A stretch of DNA of 64,000 nt, taken from assembly GCF_008831285.2 (NCBI RefSeq), contig NC_045145.1, forward strand, positions 24,800,802 to 24,864,801, written 5' to 3'. Below are positions 47,195 to 60,315 of this stretch, piece by piece. The notes under the pieces are model-generated. The model was not told where the DNA came from, searched no databases, and saw only the letters and a list, made by a program, of their open reading frames with translations. The translations under genes and the position numbers were made by a program. Within the stretch, counting starts at the first letter, position 1, and each line of letters begins with the position of its first letter. This DNA comes from Nymphaea colorata (Eukaryota; Streptophyta; Magnoliopsida; Nymphaeales; Nymphaeaceae).

Positions 47195-47810
47195 AGCCTT
47201 CAGTATTTACATATGTCCTGCACTTGATCTGCCGCAGGAGTTAAGATGCCATCTTGGAGGAAAGGTAACAATTATCCGATATGTTTTAGTGTTTAAAATC
47301 TGTGACAGATTGTAACTATATTTTTTTTTGTCAAGTATGAATCTTTTGCATTTCGTCGGCTCTTTTTTTCTCTCCCTTGTTTGATTTAGGTCTTGTACAT
47401 TTTTTCAGCAAACAAGACAGAAGCCAATAGGACTTGGTCATGTTGGTGAGAACATCAGCTAGGGACCCACAGGAAATGCCTCCCGAAACTGAGAAAGCCA
47501 GTTCTTTTTTACTTCCCCAATCTCAAGTCTTCTGGTGCGCGCAAATAGTATTCTTCTCAACAAAATGATGCAGTAGCAACCACATTTCTCACGGATAACA
47601 GGAACAGATCGCCTTCTTCTAGAAGCTTCAATGGTTGAGCAGCTAAGAGACCATCTTGGAGAAAGGTTTACAATTACTGAAATGTTTTAGTGTGTAAAAA
47701 ATCGGTGACAGATTGAAACTAATTTTTTTTTTGTTAAACATAATCTTTTTTGCTTTTTGTTGGCTCTTTTCTTCCCTCCCTTGCTTGATTTAGGACTTGT
47801 AAAATTTTTA
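47195..47810 (+). repeat. Partial duplications of the NLR 3' end
   Basis: 47215-47400 repeats the last LRR lines (CCTGCACTTGATCTGCCGCA, CATCTTGGAGGAAAGG) and a downstream segment with TGTTTTAGTGT and GTGACAGATTG. 47480-47810 repeats it again, beginning further upstream (AAATGCCTCCCGAAACTGAG ... TTCCCCAATCTCAAGTC) and including the same downstream segment. Both are decayed. Confidence 0.75.
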
Positions 47811-47962
47811 TGCCATGTTTTCCATTTTCTTTTTCACCCACCACACATTTGGTCATTAGTTCATATCGATCCAACCACCATTTAAATTTTATGCATCCAC
47901 ATAATATTTTTCTTCCTTTATTTTTCTTGACTGTCACATCATGATAGAATGGACAGTCTTAG

Positions 47963-48015
<53 letters not shown>

Positions 48016-49466
48016 TTCCAAATCTGTTGGATCCATATCCAAAACCTGTAAAGTTGTTAGCAGAGATGCTCACTTCCTATTGTATTGCTTAGTCCTCCAC
48101 CTAAGGCTAATATTGGCAAATATTAAAATCTCTAAGTGGGCTTGTATTCTTAACTCTTGAGAGACGCACTAGCCAGCACTATATACATTCCTTCACAATC
48201 ATTTATAGCTCATGCATTTTAAAATTTCCTTTTAATTCAGGGGGATATATTGAAGTATTAAAATTTTAAATCGTTTGCAAATGGAAGGTTCTAAGAAATC
48301 ACACCAACATGTCCATATGAAGCTTTTTGGCATCTCTTGTTTTATAAGGAGGGGCCCTACCTGCTGGGTCATTCTTGAATCAAAATTTCAGAATTAGATT
48401 TTACATATGGGTAGAATTATGAGTCGAGAATCTTAAAAGTTTTTCTTCTCTCTTGGCACATGTTATGATGATTTAATACACCAATCCAGAATTTTAGTTC
48501 CTGCTCTATCAAACACATAATTTTCAATTTTAAAATCAAAGTTCCAGACTATCAAAGGGAAACTAGAATTGGAAGTTTCATTCCAATTCTAGTTGAAGGT
48601 GACATTTTGTTTCTATAACACAAGGTCGGCATCTTAAACTTTGCCTCTAGGCTTTCTAGAAGTGTTTATGGCATCATTGAAGGTGGTTCCACGAAAAGTT
48701 GGAGGTGGCTATTCAGTTCCATCTAAGCAGGGCCAAAAGGTTAAAAAATTGGCTTTTCGCATGCACTGTAAGAGATCATTCGATTGCCATGGAATCTGCC
48801 TAAGAGAACCCATGCATTCTGTTTTAAAAATGATTTTCAAATCAAACCCTGCCCATGGGATAGGGATGTCAACGGATCAGATTTCAGTCGGATATACCCT
48901 TAATTATATCTGTTTTTCCAAATATTCACATATTCGGATTCAAATACGAAACAAAAAAATTATATCCAAGTCTGAATCTGAAATCTGACTTTTACAATCC
49001 AAATCCAGTTTTTATATTTATGTTCAATCCGAATCCGAATCTGATCAATATTTAATGTATATCTCAATCCAAATACAAATGGATGTCCTTTCTTAAATCC
49101 ATATCCAAACTACTATTTTTTGGAATTTTTAATGAGATCTGAGGGTATCAAACAAAACCTAAAAACAAAAATGTTTATTAACATAAAAAGGATTTGCTCA
49201 ACATTCACTTTTGTCTTAGAATTTAGATGTTCCTCACTTTTTCTACAATCACATATGTCCTACAACCACATAAAATTTTGTAAGATAATATCGGGTCCAA
49301 CTAATTGACTAGGATCCGATCTGTTTGAACATGGGCCTCAAGTGAATTTTTGCACCTAAACGTGGGAAGGACGAGGTTGTTCTTTCACATCCAACTGCTT
49401 TTCTCTCCCCCTCTTTTGCCGTTACTCAGGATTCCACATAAGTAAATTACCCTTAACACTATGGAC
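47811..49466. other. Spacer with microsatellite and old repeat
   Basis: (TA)n then (GA)n at 47965-48015. At 48870 a GGGATGTCAACGGATC phrase introduces sequence rich in CCGAATCCGAATCTGATC variants, resembling 50210 and 51797. No gene recognised. Confidence 0.4.
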
Positions 49467-50099
49467 GTATTACATTATTGCCATTTTCATGGGAGGTTAA
49501 GTTTTTTATTCTGCGCTATAATTTTGAATCTAATTTATGGTTGGCTATTCAAAATGCTTCTATAAAATTAGTCCAAGTCACACGAAATAGTTAAGAAATT
49601 AATGTCATTTACGTAATATATAATCATTAATTCACTTGACAAACAACATTTTATTAAAAAAACACATAAACACTTCCAGTTGACTTAAATCATGCTAAAC
49701 TTTGTTTAATTTATTTACTTGTTTAAGAGAGAGAAAATAGTTTCGTTATATATTATATTTTTCAACATGTCCTTGTCCAAATGAGTTTGTGTTCGAAAAG
49801 TTTCCTATGTATTCCTGTGAGTTGTTGAAATTCTTTATATAAGAAAAAAGGAAATGTATGTCCTCAGGAATGAATTTTAAAATTAGGGTAAAAAGAAAAG
49901 GAAAAAGGTCAAGAAGTGTTTGTTTATAAAAGTACTTGTACACATTGATAGAAATTTTAGAAAGGTCAAACGTGTTTAAGGTGACTGCATTTAAAGCTAT
50001 AAGTGGTTATCATTTAATTCAGAGGAGAAGGGATGTACAATTTTTTGCCTTGGCTATATTGTACTACTGGCACAAGCAGCGTACCGTTATTTTTTTCTC

Positions 50100-50371
50100 A
50101 TTAGCTCAAAGCACCTATTCTTTAAGGACGATGAATCTCTTCAAGAGTAAAGAAGGGTATTTCTTTTTTGAGGATGAATAATCTCTATTTAAGGTTTGAG
50201 CTAAGGTTGTCGACGGATCCAATATCCGACTGCATTAGATATGGAAACAAAAAAGAAAACAAAATTGACATCTGATTAAGAAATTGGATGTATTTGGATT
50301 TTAAAAATGTGACTAGATCAGATTTGGATTTGAATTTATATGTAAATGTAAAAAATTCAAGTTTATTTTAC

Positions 50372-50404
<33 letters not shown>

Positions 50405-50870
50405 TATAATTTGAAAATTTTTATTTCAGCCCCTCTTAAAATTTTGAAACTATAATTGGCCCTTGCACAAAAAAAAATCTCTTTCACATATCAAAATATG
50501 GTTGGATTTCATTGTATAATTAAAGGATGGATTCCGACTTCGATCATGTTAAAGTTAAAACTAGATATCCGATTAGATCCAGACTGTAAAATTAAAATTT
50601 GCAATCACATAAACTTGTCTTCCATTAGCGTTCAAATCTTAATCTTGAATCTAAGTATTTAAGCTTCTAATAAATCGAATATGACAATACTGTAAATTTG
50701 GTTTGAATTTGATGCAACGGAGTATGTTTTGTCTGCTGGCCATACACTCAAGCAAAGTAGGGGAGAGAATGGAATTGCTTTTAGAAAGATATAAAAGGCA
50801 CCCACATCTTCTCTTCAACTTGCGGCATTGTTTATTTGTGTTTATGAAGAGAGACAGGAGGAGGGAGACG
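50100..50870. repeat. Older internal duplication, copy 1
   Basis: Matches 51715-52395 in order: GAATCTCTTC, CTAAGG.TGTCGA, ACATCTGATTAA, TTAAAGGATGGATTC, GGGGAGAGAATG.AATTGCTT and TTTTAGAAAGATA. Divergence is greater than between units A and B. Repeated again in unit B. Confidence 0.75.
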
Positions 50871-51714
50871 TTGTCTGCAGGTAAATAGTCGACATCAAGG
50901 AAGAAAAGTAGTTGTGGGGGTCTTGTAAGAGGAGATCCAATCTGCCCAGTAGTCGAGGACACTTGGCACTTGAGGAAAATATTCTACCCAAGTATTTCTT
51001 GCTTCTTCTTCTTGCTTCTTTAGCTAGTTTTATTCAGTCAGTGTCATTTGTTAGTATCAGTTGTTCCACGTCAAAATTAAAACTTAAATTTGTGTGAAAC
51101 CAGCAAGAAATCCTAGCATGCATGTCTACCTTCTCTAGAGTCCCTCACCATCATGTCGTAAGGCAGCTCACTCATTCTGCTATGGAGACAGAACATATCA
51201 ACCAACGTTATTTTTGCATATCGCTGGGATTCAGATCCATTGGAATCTGGTATCCATCGGACCCAGTTACAAAACTGTACCAAATCCGAATTCAATTATG
51301 AATAAGAATTGTTTGACTTCTTCTTCTTTTGGAGTTTTCTTTTACGAACAGTCTTCTGTTTTTGACATCTCATTCTAACAGGAAAGTTTGGGTTCCAAAG
51401 AACACAATGTTCATATTATCAAACACCCTCTAAAGTGTGTGTAAGTTTTCGTTGCTATTCTTCTTGTACACTTCCATGCCTTCTCCCTAGCAGGATTCTA
51501 TTGGAAGTTCGTAGCTTCTTTCCTAAATATTTCTGGAACTTACCATAATTTAATGTGCATTGTCAAGGTATCATTTGTTTGCAGGGATATTATATGAGTG
51601 TCTAATAAATCCACTCTAAAGATAAGGGCCTCATGAAACAGTACTAAAATTTATGTGTTATCCTTCATCGAACACTAACATAATAATGTTCATGCATGTT
51701 GTCAAACAACCCCG

Positions 51715-52395
51715 AAGAGTATTTTAAGGACATTGAATCTCTTCTCGATTATTTCTTTTCTGAGGACAAAGTGCCTTTATTCAAGGGCAGAGCTAAGGAT
51801 GTCGATGTATCTAATATCTGATTAAATTAGAAAGGAAAATAAAAGGATTAACATCTGATTAAAAAATTGGACGTATTTGGTTTTATGAAATATCGCTCTT
51901 GCAATTCTCGATTTGAATTCAATTCAATAAATGCTCAATCAATTTGGATAAGGGTTTTGGTTCAATTTCAAACAAATATCTGTGTATATTTAATATACAA
52001 ACAATTTGAAAGATGGCCAGTCCTTCACATGTCAAAATATGGTAGGAATTTGATTGCAAAATTAAAGGATGGATTCAGACTTGGATGATGTTAAAATGAA
52101 AATTAGATATCGGATCGGATCTGGACTATAAATTAAAAAATTTGATTCACACAAACTTTCTTTCATTAATATTCAAATCTTAAGTCAAATCTGAACATGT
52201 GAACTTCTGATATATAGAATAGGGTAATCCCACACATTCGGTTTGAATCTGATCCGATGGGGTATCATTCTTTCACAGGCCATACGCCACTCAAGGTTGG
52301 GGAGAGAATGAAATTGCTTTTAGAAAGATACAAATGGCACCACATGTTCTCTTCAATTTGTCACGCTGATAATTTGTCCTTGTGAAGAAAGAGAA
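51715..52395. repeat. Older internal duplication, copy 2
   Basis: Direct partner of 50100-50870. In unit B this copy is truncated at the deletion junction near 56870. It ends near a run of 13 G at about 52406. Confidence 0.75.
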
Positions 52396-52810
52396 GGAGA
52401 AAAAGGGGGGGGGGGGGTCATGGTTTTGCCATAGAATTTGTTCTTATCGGTGTGCAACTTTGTGATTAAGTGGAAAATTTTAAGTTGGTTGCTCATTTAA
52501 CTTACAACAGTAAAAAGAATATCTTGGTACTACAGGACAATCATACCCCAGTTTGTATCACAAGAAAACCAATTTTCCTTGCAACTCGAGGAAACAAGTT
52601 TTGCTTTGGTGTCATACACGAATTGAACGAGTTGACATGAACAAGTATTAAAAAACAAGTTAGGTCATAAATGCGTTAAGCAAGTCAAGGGAGTCGAGCT
52701 CGAGCTTGATGTTGTATAATCAAGTCGAGCTCAAGAGGGACAAGCTTGGGCTCGATGCATGTGCAGTCCTACTTGGCGATGCAACGTCGTTGCTACGAGT
52801 TTAGGCGTCC

Positions 52811-53310
52811 CAAACATTTTTATTAACAATATAACAGATAACAAAATACAAGATACCTGAGCTAGAACAAACCAAAAAAGAAGAGAGGAAAGACATAAAC
52901 CTCAAATACAAAGATAGAGACTACAACTAACCAAAAAGAAGATAGGCATAAAACCAACCTCACTGTCCAAAAGGATTACAGGCTCATTGCAATCGATTGT
53001 TGACAGCAAACACATCAGCTACAAAAAGCCATTTTCTGCACACCATTTCACCACATACAGACATTTTCTGCACACCATTCCACCACATACAGATTGACCC
53101 GAAAACCATGTAGTAAGGAGAAAAGATCACCTCTTGATGTTTCCATTTTATACCAGCTATCGTAACCTTTAAATCATCGCAGACTCTCCATTCGAGACCA
53201 CTCATAATCAAATTGGCATGATGCATAATAGAATTTCTTTGTTTCCTTATGTTCCAAAAGAGTACATGTAAGCATAAACACAACGTATTGTGACCCATTT
53301 ATTTGAAAGA
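52811..53310 (-). mobile_element. 5'-truncated LINE (end of ORF2 and 3' UTR)
   Basis: On the minus strand LFWNIRKQRNSIMHHANL and WRVCDDLKVTIAGIKWKHQE match the tail of plant L1-like ORF2, after the zf-RVT domain. This is followed by a 3' UTR ending TTGTTAATAAAAATG. A 32-bp phrase (TTTTCTGCACACCATTYCAC ...) is tandemly duplicated at 53029-53094. Confidence 0.6.
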
Positions 53311-54370
53311 CCATTTGAACCACCATGAGATAACTTCTTGAATAGAGTTATGCACTTCTAGCCATGACCCCGCCCCCCCCCCCTCATATTTTGGAAAAAA
53401 TATGATACTTATATTTTTAAAAAAATTGATTTTGCGCTATGTAAAAATTTTGAAAAATATTGTTCACTACTTGTATATTTTTTGCAAATACTATTCTACC
53501 CTTCCTAAAAAAAATTGCTGGCTTTGCCCTTGTATCTAGGGTCTTCTGTTTTTTATTTCATGTCCATTTCATCTCAAGTTAATGAAATTATGAGCACCCC
53601 AATCCTCACACCAAATTTTCACCTTTACTGTAACCCAAACACCACTAAATTAAGCAGCAAACTTCTTCTCATCCCCAAAAGGCAGCTTTTCCAAATCCAA
53701 GAGAAATAAGCATTACTTTACAGTGTTCACAAGCTCCCATTCAAGTATTGGTGTCTGACCAAAAAAGCACATAAGGAGTTGTAATCCCCCCAAATTTTTC
53801 TAAAAGACTAGTTATTTTACCCAAACACAAAACCCTAATTTAGATGCAAGATTCAAATCCAATATCCAACTTTTAGATCTAAATTTGATCCAAAACCCAA
53901 GTTCAGATCCAAATCAAGAATTTCAGACCCAAAATTTGAGTGTTGCGCGTGCACAGACCTTCCCTTTGCTTTAAGAACTCATTTCTCATGCCAAAACATT
54001 TTCTAAACCGAAGTCGCACGCTCCAACGATTCGACAACCGACTAAACCAAAATCTGATTTGGAGCAAGTTCGAAGTTGCTCAAAAGGGAGTCGACCACCC
54101 TTTTATAATAAAAATTTTATTTTATATACCTTTTTGATTAATTAAACAAGAAAAAATGAATTTTTATACTTTTACTTGGAAAACTTTTCTTTACATTTCA
54201 AATAATAAAATATATATCACGCTTCCTATATAAGTAGCTTTTTTTTATATATTTTAATGAATTTCATTTTTTTTAAAAAAAAGGGGGATTGTGCATCCCG
54301 TGACACATAGTCGCGCAACAAGACGTCGCGCAACTGCGCGTCGCATGACACGTGCGTGCGCACTATGCAT

Positions 54371-55228
54371 GTATTACATTATTGCCATTTTCATGGGAGG
54401 TTAAGTTTTTTTATTCTACGCTATAATTTTGAATCTAATTTATGGTTGGCTATTCAAAATGCTTCTATAAAATTAGTCCAAGTCACACCGAAATAGTTAA
54501 GAAATTAATGTCATTTACGTAATATATAATCATTAATTCACTTGACAAACAACATTTTATTAAAAAAACACATAAACACTTCCAGTTGACTTAAATCATG
54601 CTAAACTTTGTTTAATTTATTTACTTGTTTAAGAGAGAGAAAATAGTTTCGTTATATATTATATTTTTCAACATGTCCTTGTCCAAATGAGTTTGTGTTC
54701 GAAAAGTTTCCTATGTATTCCTATGAGTTGTTGAAATTCTTTATATAAGAAAAAAGGAAATGTATGTCCTCAGGAATGAATTTTAAAATTAGGGTAAAAA
54801 GAAAAGGATAAAAGGTCAAGAAGTGTTTGTTTATAAAAGTACTTGTACACATTGATAGAAATTTTAGAAAGGTCAAACGTGTTTAAGGTGACTGCATTTA
54901 AGAGCTATAAGTGGTTATCATTTTAATTTAGAGGAGAAGGGATGTACAATTTTTTGCCTTGGCTATATTGTACTACTGGCACAAGCAGTGTACCGTTATT
55001 TTTTTCTCATTAGCTCAAAGCACCCTATTCTTTTTGGACGATGAATCTCTTCAAGAGTAAAGGTTGTCGACGGATCCAATATCCGACTGCATTAGATATG
55101 GAAACAAAAAAGAAAACAAAATTGACATCTGATTAAGAAATTGGATGTATTTGGATTTTAAAATTGTGACTAGATCAGATTTGGATTTGAATTTATATGT
55201 AAATGTAAAAAATTCAAGTTTATTTTAC

Positions 55229-55261
<33 letters not shown>

Positions 55262-58136
55262 TATAATTTGAAAATTTTTATTTCAGCCCCTCTTAAAATT
55301 TTGAAACTATAATTGGCCCTTGCGACAAAAAAAAATCTTCTTTCGCATATCAAAATATGGTTTGGATTTCATTGTATAATTAAAGGTTGGATTCCGACTT
55401 CGATCATGTTAAAGTTAAAACTAGATATCCGATTAGATCCAGACTGTAAAATTAAAATTTGCAATCACATAAACTTGTCTTCCATTAGCGTTCAAATCTT
55501 AATCTTGAATCTAAGTATTTAAGCTTCTAATAAATCGAATATGACAATACTGTAAATTTGGTTTGAATTTGAAGCAATGGAGTATGTTTTGTCTGCTGGC
55601 CATACACTCAAGCAAAGTAGGGGAGAGAATGGAATTGCTTTTAGAAAGATATAAAAGGCACCCACATCTTCTCTTCAACTTGCGGCATTGTTTATTTGTG
55701 TTTATGAAGAGAGACAGGAGGAGGGAGACGTTGTCTGCTGGTAAATAGTCGACATCAAGGAAGAAAAGTAGTTGTGGGGGTCTTGTAAGAGGAGCTCCAA
55801 TCTGCCCAGTAGTCGAGGACACTTGGCACTTGAGGAAAATATTCTACCCAAGTATTTCTTGCTTCTTCTTCTTGCTTCTTTAGCTAGTTTTATTCAGTCA
55901 GTGTTCTCTTTGTTAGTATCAGTTGTTCCACGTCAAAATTAAAACTTAAATTTGTGTGAAACCAGCAAGAAATCCTAGCATGCATGTCTACCTTCTCTAG
56001 AGTCCCTCACCATCATGTCGTAAGGCAGCTCACTCATTCTGCTACAGAGACAGAACATATCAACCAACGTTATTTTTGCATATCGCTGGGATTCAGATCG
56101 ATTGGAATCTGGTATCCATCGGACCCAGTTACAAAACTGTACCAAATCCGAATTCAATTATGAATAAGAATTGTTTGACTTCTTCTTCTTTTGGAGTTTT
56201 CTTTTATGAACAGTCTTCTGTTTTTGACATCTCATTCTAACAGGAAAGTTTGGGTTCCAAAGAACACAATGTTCATATTATCAAACACCCTCTAAAGTGT
56301 GTGTAAGTTTTTGTTGCTATTCTTCTTGTACACTTCCATGCCTTCTCCCTAGCAGGATTCTATTGGAAGTTCGTAGCTTCTTTCCTAAATATTTTTGGAA
56401 CTTACCATAATTTAATGTGCATTGTCAAGGTATCATTTGTTTGCAGGGATATTATATGAGTGTCTAATAAATCCACTCTAAAGATAAGGGCCTCATGAAA
56501 CAGTACTAAAATTTATGTGTTATCCTTCATCGAACACTAACATAATAATGTTCATGCATGTTGTCAAACAACCCCGAAGAGTATTTTAAGGACATTGAAT
56601 CTCTTCTCGATTATTTCTTTTCTGAGGACAAAGTGCCTTTATTCAAGGGCAGAGCTAAGGATGTCGATGTATCTAATATCTGATTAAATTAGAAAGGAAA
56701 ATAAAAGGATTAACATCTGATTAAAAAATTGGACGTATTTGGTTTTATGAAATGTCGCTCTTGCAATTCTCGATTTGAATTCAATTCAATAAATGTTCAA
56801 TCAATTTGGATAAGGGTTTTGGTTCAATTTCAAACAAATATCCATGTATATTTAATATACAAACAATTTGAAAAGATCACCTCTTGATGTTTCCATTTTA
56901 TACCAGCTATCATAACCTTTAAATCATCGCAGACTCTCCATTCGAGACCACTCATAATCAAATTGGCATGATGCATAATAGAATTTCTTTGTTTCCTTAT
57001 GTTCCAAAAGAGTACATGTAAGCATAAACACAACGTATTGTGACCCATTTATTTGAAAGACCATTTGAACCACCATGAGATAACTTCTTGAATAGAGTTA
57101 TGGACTTCTAGCCATGACCCCGCCCCCCCCCCCCCCTCATATTTTGGAAAAAATATGATACTTATATTTTAAAAAAAATTGATTTTGTGCTATGTAAAAA
57201 TTTTGAAAAATATTGTTCACTACTTGTATATTTTTTGCAAATACTATTCTACCCTTCCTAAAAAAAATTGCTGGCTTTGCCCTTGTATCTAGGGTCTTCT
57301 GTTTTTTATTTCATGTCCATTTCATCTCAAGTTAATGAAATTATGAGCACCCCAATCCTCACACCAAATTTTCACCTTTACTGTAACCCAAACACCACTA
57401 AATTAAGCAGCAAACTTCTTCTCATCCCCAAAAGGCAGCTTTTCCAAATCCAAGAGAAATAAGCATTACTTTACAGTGTTCACAAGCTCCCATTCAAGTA
57501 TTGGTGTCTGACCAAAAAAGCACATAAGGACTTGTAATCCCCCCAAATTTTTCTAAAAGACTACGTTATTTTACCCAAACACAAAACCCAAATTTAGATG
57601 CAAGATTCAAATCCAATATCCAACTTTTAGATCTAAATTGGATCCAAAACCCAAGTTCAGATCCAAATCAAGAATTTCAGACCCAAAATTTGAGTGTTGC
57701 GCGTGCACAGACCTTCCCTTTGCTTTAAGAACTCATTTCTCATGCCAAAACATTTTCTAAACCGAAGTCGCACGCTCCAACGATTCGACAACCGACTAAA
57801 CCAAAATCGGATTTGGAGCAAGTTCGAAGTTGCTCAAAAGGGAGTCGACCACCCTTTTATAATAAAAAAATTATTTTATATACCTTTTTGATAAATTAAA
57901 CAAGAAAAAATGAATTTTTATACTTTTACTTGGAAAACCTTTCTTTACATTTCAAATAATAAAATATATATCATGCTTCTTATATAAGTAGCTTTTTTTA
58001 TATATTTTAATGAATTTCATTTTTTTTTAAAAAAAGGGGGATTGTGCATCCCGTGACACATAGTCGCGCGACAAGACGTCGCGCGACAAGACGTCGCACA
58101 ACTGCGCGTCGCATGACACGTGCGTGCGCGCTATGC
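54371..58136. repeat. Large tandem duplication, unit B (about 3.8 kb)
   Basis: Near-identical copy of unit A lacking about 1.1 kb. At 56868-56880 the sequence goes from CAATTTGAAAAGATCACC straight to the right-hand flank of 53117 in unit A. Both deletion edges share a GAAA-GAT microhomology. Its poly-C run has 14 C against 11 in unit A. Confidence 0.95.
56870..57060 (-). pseudogene. LINE ORF2 tail, copy in unit B
   Basis: Same LFWNIRKQRNSIMHH frame as at 53110-53298, but the 3' UTR is lost to the unit B deletion. Confidence 0.6.
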
Positions 58137-58260
58137 GATCGCATGCAGTACCTCTACGCACGACGCAACCTTGCACGCTGCCGCATGCGGTCTTCAAGCG
58201 TCGGACGCTGTTGCACCTGGCGCGCAATAGCGCCTAGGCAGGGGCCTGCTAATGCGGGCC
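58055..58260. other. CpG-rich block in AT-rich surroundings
   Basis: Dense in CGCG, GTCGCGCGAC and GCATGCGAT words. A 15-bp unit (ACGTCGCGCGACAAG) is present one extra time compared with unit A at 54310-54345. It may be the U3 region of an unrecognised LTR element, since a TATA box lies 240 bp downstream. Confidence 0.4.
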
Positions 58261-58492
58261 CCCCTTCCTTTTCCTTGCAAAACAGCCCCTTAGGTGGCGG
58301 ATTTGATTTTTTTTTAGTGAGGAATAGCCCTACCCACACTTCAAATGGGTGTTTGCATGGCTAGTGGCCAATCTCACTTAGTCAAAACCTATTTTTCTTT
58401 AAAAAAAAATAAAAATAAAAATAATTTAAAATTATGTGAAATTCGAATGAAAATAGGGTGAAATTCAAATTTTAGGTTTTGGCTCCAAAATC

Positions 58493-58503
58493 CTCTATAA
58501 ATA
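58493..58503 (+). promoter_or_regulatory. TATA-box-like element
   Basis: CTCTATAAATACC, a near-consensus plant TATA box, followed by CT-rich leader-like sequence at 58580-58620. No downstream coding region was identified. It could be an LTR promoter. Confidence 0.35.
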
Positions 58504-58791
58504 CCTCACTCTTGGGCAAGAGTTGGTCCTTGGGAGAAACTGTAGTGTATTCTCACTTGAAGACTTAGAGTTTCTCTTGAGATTTCTCTCTCTCCCTCTT
58601 CCTCTTTCCATTTCTCTCCAACTTGGGAGCTAGCTTCATCAAGTCACAACCCTCTTGGGGGCCATCATCTTGGAGCTTCACTCAAGGGGATCTCCAAGCT
58701 AAGGTGTTCATTTTTCCAAAAGCTATTCTCACTAGAGGTATGTAATCAGTATCTCAGCTCTTTTTTTGTTCATTTCTCCCTCCTATCCCCA

Positions 58792-59490
58792 TTGCCAAAG
58801 GAGATAGCTCTCACTCTCTATTTTAGAGTCAAGAGGCGATGCTCGAGTGCACCGGGAGCATAAGAAGATGAGATGATCTTTTATTTCATGATTAAATCAT
58901 GTTCTTTCTTTCCTTGATTATAGTGTTGTTGTTGTTGTTCTTTCTCTTTATTAATATGTTCTTGTTATTATTGCTATTTTTTTTCTTGAATATAGTTTGG
59001 TTGTTGTTATCTTTATTTTCTTCTCATCTTCATCTCTTCATGGCTAAAGGAGATAGCACTCAATCTCCATTTTAGAGACAAGAGGCTATGCTCAAGTGCA
59101 TCGGGAGCATGAAAAGATGAGATGATCTTTCAATTCAAGCTTAAATCATGCTTTCTATTTTATTAAATATGGCATTGTCTTTCATTTTTTATGTTCTTCT
59201 CATCTTCATCTCCCCATGGCCAAAGGAGATAGCACTCAATTTCTATTTTAGAGACAAGAGACTATGCTTAAGTGCACTGAGAGCATGGAAAGATGAGATG
59301 ATCTTTCATTTCATGCTTAAATCATATTTTCTATTAAATATGAATTGTCTTCATTTTCTTCTCATCTTCATCTCCACATGGCCAAAGGAGATTGCACTCA
59401 ATCTCTATTTTAATGACAAGAGGCTATACTTGATTGCACCGGAATCATGGAAAGATAAAATGGTATATCATTTCATAGTTACCTCATGTT
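58792..59490. repeat. Four-copy minisatellite (GCCAAAGGAGATAGCACTC units)
   Basis: Four head-to-tail units start at 58792, 59041, 59215 and 59378. Each contains CAAAGGAGATAGC.CTCA, TTTTAG.GACAAGAG, GGGAGCATG.AAAGATGAGAT and TTCTTCTCATCTTCATCTC. Unit lengths vary from about 115 to 250 bp through different spacer lengths. The 177-codon frame across it is not a credible gene. Confidence 0.85.
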
Positions 59491-59514
59491 CTATCTCCCT
59501 CTGTCATGCTCTTC

Positions 59515-59546
<32 letters not shown>

Positions 59547-60264
59547 TTCTCTCTCTTGCTTTCCTTCCTTGAATATTGTCTATATACTATCAGTGCATGC
59601 TTGCTTAATTTTCCATTTATATGTGAATGCACGGTAAGAATGAGAGTATGGTTTGTGATTCTCTCTTTATTATTATGTTGATTAATTTTGAGGTTGGGGC
59701 TTGTCCAACCCGGGAAGAACCTTCACGAATTTGTACATGTTAAAGTGCATTTTCATATCATTTCGTGTAAGTTTCCTTTAAATCGACCGATTAAGAACCC
59801 TAGTGAGTGCCCTATTGTGTGGTTTGAGTTTCTTCCATACCCAATGGTGGAAGAAACATATTCCCTTGCAACCAATGAAATAACTATGTTTTATGTTTAC
59901 GTTTTCCAAAATATTTTCAAAAGAATCATTTCTAATATGGCTTTGGAGACTTAGCTTAGACTCTTGCATGTGTCCAAGCTCCCCTCCGGCCTACATCAAA
60001 CTTGAAGTCGGATGTTTTAATTTATCTTTAATCTCATGAAGATATACATGTATATACATGTTACATACATGTGTATGCACATGATGATTTTTATCATTCT
60101 CTCTCTATGCTTACATATTTTATTTTACAAACTTTCGTATCAATATGAATGCATATATATATGTATATATATATATGAATCTCCTACTTTTTCTTTCTAG
60201 AATCTTTTTCTCTTTTCAAGTCCAATGCCTCCATCTTCAAATTATATATATACATATATATATT

Positions 60265-60315
<51 letters not shown>

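Larger units (their letters stand above)
49467..54370. repeat. Large tandem duplication, unit A (about 4.9 kb)
   Basis: Begins GTATTACATTATTGCCATTT and ends in a CpG-rich GTCGCGC stretch, after which the same start sequence recurs at 54371. Apart from 52013-53117, which unit B lacks, it aligns to unit B with only occasional substitutions and small indels. No functional gene inside. Confidence 0.95.

Noticed and set aside
53820-53835. Telomere-like AAACCCTAA
   Set aside because: A single unit, altered in unit B. Not an interstitial telomere array.
58792-59490. CRISPR-like spaced repeats
   Set aside because: Units are long, diverged and contiguous in plant DNA. This is a minisatellite.
59148-59681. 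177-codon plus-strand frame with hydrophobic stretches
   Set aside because: It runs through the four-unit minisatellite and a CT run. The apparent membrane segments come from TTT/CTT-rich repeats.
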